DNA from: Cohnella lupini
GTDB taxonomy: Bacteria > Bacillota > Bacilli > Paenibacillales > Paenibacillaceae
NCBI RefSeq assembly: GCF_003386205.1
Contig: NZ_QRDY01000028.1
Coordinates: 1 to 33,600, forward strand
Direction of reading: 5' to 3'
DNA length: 33,600 bases
Shown here: positions 30,125 to 33,600 of the stretch, in pieces
Layout of the letters: the number at the start of each line of letters is the position of its first letter
How positions within the stretch are numbered: the first letter of the stretch is position 1
Notes under the pieces: model-generated
What the model saw: the letters and a program-made list of their open reading frames with translations, nothing else
Databases searched by the model: none
Told to the model about the DNA's origin: nothing
Position numbers and translations under genes: made by a program

Positions 30125-30472
30125 ATGATTAATTTTCTAATTAAATGGCTTATAAGCGGACCAGTTATCGTAATATCAATTATTATTACTTCTCATGTCC
30201 CATTTGTTGAAGTAGCGATCATCGCTACCTCAATTTCCTTTATTGTCTATTCCATTGTTGATCATCTTATCTTGCCGGCAACGAATCACCTGGTAGCAAT
30301 AATTGCTGATTCGGGGATAGGATTTCTTATACTATGGTTCGTCTCTTATTCTGATAATTGGGATATTGATTTAAATCAGATTTTCATTACAGCGTGTTTA
30401 TTTGTTATATCCGAATGGATATTAAATCGGTTTATCATGAATCGCAAGGATAAAATTACAAAAAACGTTTGA
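30125..30472 (+). CDS. DUF2512 (YndM-like) membrane protein
   Basis: 115 aa, ATG 30125 with GGAGG 6 nt upstream. Four predicted membrane helices (IKWLISGPVIVISIIIT, VAIIATSISFIVYSIVD, LVAIIADSGIGFLILWFV, IFITACLFVISEWIL) and the family pattern HLILPATNH and FVISEWILNRF support DUF2512/YndM, a Bacillota membrane family of unknown function. It follows the FTP gene in the same direction by 28 nt and may be cotranscribed. Confidence 0.8.
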   Translation: MINFLIKWLISGPVIVISIIITSHVPFVEVAIIATSISFIVYSIVDHLILPATNHLVAIIADSGIGFLILWFVSYSDNWDIDLNQIFITACLFVISEWILNRFIMNRKDKITKNV

Positions 30473-30501
30473 TACCCGAAATCCGAGCTACGCGCACAAA
30501 A

Positions 30502-30534
30502 AAAACAACCGAAAATGAATTCTCGGATGTTTTT
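30502..30534. terminator. bidirectional terminator between convergent genes
   Basis: AAAACA-a-CCGA...TCGG-a-TGTTTT with A- and T-runs on both sides, placed between the DUF2512 gene (plus) and the 93-aa gene (minus). Confidence 0.6.
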
Positions 30535-30546
30535 ATGAAAATATGA

Positions 30547-30828
30547 TTACTTCGTCCATTCAACCGATTCCAGTAGTTGATGCTTTAACAATCCCAAAAT
30601 AAAATCGACGTAATAGTCCTGCCGTACGATCGCCGTACAACGATGATCTTCGTAGGCGTAAAATAAAACGTCCGTATAGATTTCGTTATCCTCAAAGCTT
30701 TTCTGCAATTCCTTAAATCCAGCCCAATGCTCATCCGTTAAGGTATGAATCTTGAACTCTATATCCGCCTCGTTCGGTGTTTCGCTAATTTGGACGACAG
30801 CATTATTATACCGATAAATTAACCGCAT
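30547..30828 (-). CDS. 93-aa protein, paralogue of the one at 28174
   Basis: ATG 30828 with GGAGG 7 nt upstream. It begins MRLIYRYNNAVVQISE and contains YTDVLFYAYEDHRCTAIVRQ, matching the 28174 protein in order and spacing. No known motif; soluble. It follows the ArsB/NhaD-like transporter by 19 nt and shares its transcript, so it may modulate that transporter. A broken third copy follows the second transporter (32357). Function unknown. Confidence 0.75.
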   Translation of the reverse strand: MRLIYRYNNAVVQISETPNEADIEFKIHTLTDEHWAGFKELQKSFEDNEIYTDVLFYAYEDHRCTAIVRQDYYVDFILGLLKHQLLESVEWTK

Positions 30829-30847
30829 CTCTTTTCCTCCACTCGAA

Positions 30848-32128
30848 TTAAATTAAGTATCTGAAGTACATATAAATGCTTGCTAAAACAACGGATAATA
30901 GCATAAGTGGGAATCCGTATTTCATGAACTGCACAAACTTAATTGGGTGACCTTCCTTACCGGACATTCCCGCAACGATCAAGTTCGCGCTTGCCCCGAT
31001 CAAAGTCCCATTTCCCCCTAGGCATGCCCCTAAAGCAAGACTCCACCATAAAGGCTCCAAGTTACTCACGCCCATATTTCCCATTTCCTGAATCAAGGGA
31101 ATCATTGTCGCAACGAAAGGAATATTGTCAAGGAATGCAGAGGCTATCGCGCTTATCCATAAAATCAACATAGAGGTAGCAACCATATTGCCATCCGTAA
31201 GTTCAATGGCTTGCGCTGCCAATTTCGCGATTACGCCTGTTTCAATCAATCCCGACACCAATACGAACAATCCTACGAAGAAGAAGATCGTCGTCCATTC
31301 GACCTTAGTAAATGCCTCCTCCATCATATGCTCTCCGGTAAGTAATAGAAGAACGAACGCACCCGCAAGAGCAACGGTAGCGGATTCTAAATGCAAGGAT
31401 TGATGAAGGAAAAACCCGAGTATGGTTAGTCCAAGGACAGTTAAGCATTTATAAAGCAACTTCCGGTCGGTAATGAGCTGCTTTTCGTCCATATCCATAA
31501 TACTTTGAGTATGTTCAGGCTTCGTCTGTATTTGTTTACGAAATAGAATAACGAAAAGTGGGATAAACACGATCATGATAATTATTGCTATCGGAGCAAG
31601 ATTATTGATAAAAGCCATAAACGTTAGTTCTTTGACGGCGCTACCGATCATAATATTCGGCGGATCTCCAATTAATGTTGCTGTGCCGCCCACATTTGAC
31701 GCTATGATTTGAGTAATCAAGAAAGGAATCGGCGGGACACGTAACTGACGAGTGATGCTAAATGTGACGGGAACCATGAGTAGCACCGTTGTAACATTGT
31801 CTAAGAACGCAGACCCTACCGCGGTAATAATCGCAAGCGCAACCATGATACGAACCGGATTACCTTTAGACTTTTTAGCCGCCCATACTGCTATGAATTT
31901 GAATAGTCCGGTGTCAGCCGTAATACTAACGATAATCATCATTCCGATCAGCAACCCAAGCGTATTGAAATCAATGTGATGCAAAGCTGTCTCTTGGTTG
32001 ACTATACCGAAAGCGACCATCATTAGACCGCCGATCATCGCCACGATCGTACGATGAATCTTCTCAGAAATAATAAGTGCATAAATAACTAGAAAAATGC
32101 CGATTGCCCAATAAGCTTGCTGTTCCAT
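30848..32128 (-). CDS. ArsB/NhaD-superfamily ion transporter (copy 1)
   Basis: 426 aa, about 11-12 membrane helices. Family motifs: GSAFLDNVTTVLLMVPVT, GGTATLIGDPPNIMIGSA, SAFLDNIPFVATMIPLI, GGNGTLIGASANLIVAG (inverted repeats of the ion-transporter fold). This group includes Na+/H+ antiporters (NhaD) and arsenite or dicarboxylate carriers; the osmotic-regulator neighbours favour Na+/H+ exchange, but no residue proves it. ATG 32128 has GGAGG 7 nt upstream. The product is nearly identical to the copy at 32431 at a fixed offset of 1583 bp. Confidence 0.85.
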   Translation of the reverse strand: MEQQAYWAIGIFLVIYALIISEKIHRTIVAMIGGLMMVAFGIVNQETALHHIDFNTLGLLIGMMIIVSITADTGLFKFIAVWAAKKSKGNPVRIMVALAIITAVGSAFLDNVTTVLLMVPVTFSITRQLRVPPIPFLITQIIASNVGGTATLIGDPPNIMIGSAVKELTFMAFINNLAPIAIIIMIVFIPLFVILFRKQIQTKPEHTQSIMDMDEKQLITDRKLLYKCLTVLGLTILGFFLHQSLHLESATVALAGAFVLLLLTGEHMMEEAFTKVEWTTIFFFVGLFVLVSGLIETGVIAKLAAQAIELTDGNMVATSMLILWISAIASAFLDNIPFVATMIPLIQEMGNMGVSNLEPLWWSLALGACLGGNGTLIGASANLIVAGMSGKEGHPIKFVQFMKYGFPLMLLSVVLASIYMYFRYLI

Positions 32129-32225
32129 CATCAATCCTCCAATTGTCAATTACAAACCCAAAGGTAGTATGGGTTATTCTTCTCGCGCTCATCCCAGAAT
32201 CAACCAATTGAATAAGAGAAAAACA

Positions 32226-32253
32226 CAAAAAAGAGCCCTTGGTGACAGGCTCC
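32226..32253 (-). terminator. terminator between the two transporter copies
   Basis: Minus strand GAGCC-tgtcaccaag-GGCTC followed by six T. It ends the upstream copy's transcript before the promoter of copy 1. Confidence 0.75.
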
Positions 32254-32356
32254 TCCGATTTCAATACCGTATGCAGTTGTTGATTCCTAGATAATCATAA
32301 CTTCTTAGATGGATAGACGTCAAGGTAATTTCGTCTTTGACATTCCATCTCATTTG

Positions 32357-32411
32357 CATCGCTCATCCGTTAAAGCGTGAATCTTGAGCTCGATATCCGC
32401 CTTTATGGCAT
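32357..32411 (-). pseudogene. remnant of a third 93-aa paralogue
   Basis: It keeps the GGAGG site and ATG (32411), but the second sense codon is followed by TAA. Then a stretch (GGCGGATATCGAGCTCAAGA...) aligns with codons about 23-37 of the 30547 gene. An internal 5' deletion and loss of the 3' half have destroyed it. Confidence 0.75.
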
Positions 32412-32430
32412 CTCTTTTCCTCCCTATGAA

Positions 32431-33600
32431 CTAAATTAAGTATCTAAAGTAGATATAAACACTCGATAGCATGATGGATAATATCATAAGCGGGAATCCG
32501 TATTTCATGTACTGCACGAATTTAATCGGGTGACCTTCCTTGCCGGACAATCCCGCAACGATTAGGTTCGCGCTTGCTCCGATTAAAGTCCCATTTCCTC
32601 CAAGGCATGCCCCTAATGCAAGACTCCACCATAAAGGCTCCAGATTGCTCACTCCCATATTACCCATTTCCTGAATCAAGGGAATCATCGTCGCAACGAA
32701 AGGAATATTGTCCAGGAATGCCGAGGCTATAGCGCTTAACCAGAGAATTAACATGGAGGTGGCGAGTAGATTTCCATCGGTAAGCTCAATTGCCTGAGCA
32801 GCCAATTTAGCGATTACGCCTGTCTCAATCAATCCCGAGACTAATACGAACAATCCTACGAAGAAGAAGATCGTCGTCCATTCGACCTTAGTAAATGCCT
32901 TTTCCATCATATGCTCTCCGGTAAGCAAAAGAAGAACGAAAGCCCCCGCAAGGGCAACGGTAGCGGATTCTAAATGCAAGGATTGATGAAGGAAAAATCC
33001 GAGTATGGTTAGTCCAAGTATAGTTAAGCATTTATAAAGCAACTTCCGGTCGGTAATGAGCTGCTTTTCGTCCATATCCATAATGCTTTGCGTAAGCTCG
33101 GGCTTGGTCTGAATTTGTTTACGAAATAGAATTATGAAAATAGGGATATATACGACCATGATAATAGCCACTATCGGAGTAAGATTATTGATAAAAGCCA
33201 TAAACGTTAGTTCTTTGACGGCGCTACCGATCATAATATTCGGCGGATCCCCGATTAAGGTTGCCGTTCCGCCTACATTCGACGCTATGATTTGAGTAAT
33301 CAAAAAGGGAATCGGCGGGACACGTAACTGACGAGTGATGCTAAATGTGACGGGAACCATGAGTAGCACCGTTGTAACATTGTCTAAGAACGCGGACCCT
33401 ACCGCGGTAATAATCGCTAGCGCAACCATGATACGAACCGGATTACCTTTAGACTTTTTAGCCGCCCATACCGCTATGAATTTGAATAGTCCCGTGTCAG
33501 CCGTAATACTAACGATAATCATCATTCCGATCAGCAACCCAAGCGTATTGAAATCAATGTGATGCAAAGCTGTCTCTTGGTTGACTATACCGAAAGCGAC
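32431..33600 (-). CDS. ArsB/NhaD-superfamily ion transporter (copy 2, N-terminus beyond the window)
   Basis: The frame enters from the right edge (VAFGIVNQETALHHIDFNTL) and ends at 32431, with about 389 residues visible. The same signature motifs as copy 1 are present (GGTATLIGDPPNIMIGSA, GGNGTLIGASANLIVAG, DNIPFVATMIPLI). Protein differences from copy 1 are few and conservative (for example NNLTPIVAIIMVVYIPIFI against NNLAPIAIIIMIVFIPLFV). It is followed by a decayed 93-aa paralogue rather than an intact one. Both copies probably perform the same transport. Confidence 0.88.
   Translation of the reverse strand, partial: VAFGIVNQETALHHIDFNTLGLLIGMMIIVSITADTGLFKFIAVWAAKKSKGNPVRIMVALAIITAVGSAFLDNVTTVLLMVPVTFSITRQLRVPPIPFLITQIIASNVGGTATLIGDPPNIMIGSAVKELTFMAFINNLTPIVAIIMVVYIPIFIILFRKQIQTKPELTQSIMDMDEKQLITDRKLLYKCLTILGLTILGFFLHQSLHLESATVALAGAFVLLLLTGEHMMEKAFTKVEWTTIFFFVGLFVLVSGLIETGVIAKLAAQAIELTDGNLLATSMLILWLSAIASAFLDNIPFVATMIPLIQEMGNMGVSNLEPLWWSLALGACLGGNGTLIGASANLIVAGLSGKEGHPIKFVQYMKYGFPLMILSIMLSSVYIYFRYLI

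Larger units (their letters stand above)
30848..33600 (-). repeat. tandem duplication, 1583-bp period
   Basis: The transporter stop at 30848 and its copy at 32431, and identical stretches at 31752 and 33335, all differ by 1583 bp, with no indels in the shared coding sequence. The unit holds the transporter plus the 93-aa gene. The 5' part of the transporter copies (31.6-32.0 kb against 33.2-33.6 kb) is almost identical, while the 3' part differs at many third positions. Confidence 0.9.

Overview
The window looks like a Bacillota chromosome, most likely Paenibacillaceae (Paenibacillus/Cohnella type). Reasons: many strong AAAGGAGG-type ribosome binding sites, frequent TTG/GTG starts, a secreted SLH-domain protein, a c-di-AMP (ydaO/yuaA) riboswitch, and KdpD/KdpE, DUF2512 and BusR-like proteins of Gram-positive type. 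I see no tRNA, rRNA or CRISPR array.

Layout. (1) 1-4.2 kb: a one-directional (minus) array of small unrelated accessory genes (NUDIX hydrolase, P-loop kinase, two Cys4 zinc proteins, a lipoprotein, unknowns). They are separated by copies of one imperfectly palindromic repeat, so the array resembles integron cassettes; a broken IS110 transposase interrupts it. (2) 4.2-9.9 kb: gene remnants, a 1165-aa secreted beta-helix polysaccharide-active protein, an IS3-family (IS150-like) element with a nonsense codon in orfA, and a fragment homologous to the SLH protein further right. (3) 10-14.1 kb: an OmpR-type two-component system, an SLH-domain secreted protein, and IS21-like terminal repeats without a transposase. 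(4) 14.2-25.2 kb: a remodelled high-affinity K+ uptake locus. The minus-strand operon runs: unknown Rossmann-like gene, 34-aa membrane peptide, kdpF, kdpA, kdpB, kdpC, an alpha/beta-hydrolase-fold protein that has lost its catalytic Ser and His, and a protein made of two tandem KdpD sensor modules with no kinase. Divergent from it lie the KdpD kinase half and KdpE, with two KdpE-like boxes between the two operons. (5) 25.2-33.6 kb: a truncated response regulator, a Met/Asp-rich secreted protein, a KamA-family radical SAM enzyme behind a ydaO-type c-di-AMP riboswitch with terminator and antiterminator, a BusR-like GntR/RCK_C regulator, two paralogous 92/93-aa proteins, an FTP/PepSY protein with no standard start codon, a DUF2512 membrane protein, and a tandem duplication (1583-bp period) of an ArsB/NhaD-type ion transporter.

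How the parts may work together (inference). Regions 4 and 5 read as one potassium/osmolyte neighbourhood: KdpFABC imports K+, NhaD/ArsB-like antiporters may export Na+, BusR-like regulators and ydaO riboswitches respond to c-di-AMP, and the KamA-family enzyme could make a beta-amino-acid compatible solute. Two promoters exactly 400 bp apart (before the riboswitch and before a 92-aa protein) share the same upstream box, suggesting one regulon. The most novel points are the split and duplicated KdpD, the dead hydrolase in the kdp operon, riboswitch control of a KamA enzyme, and the repeat-separated cassette-like array.
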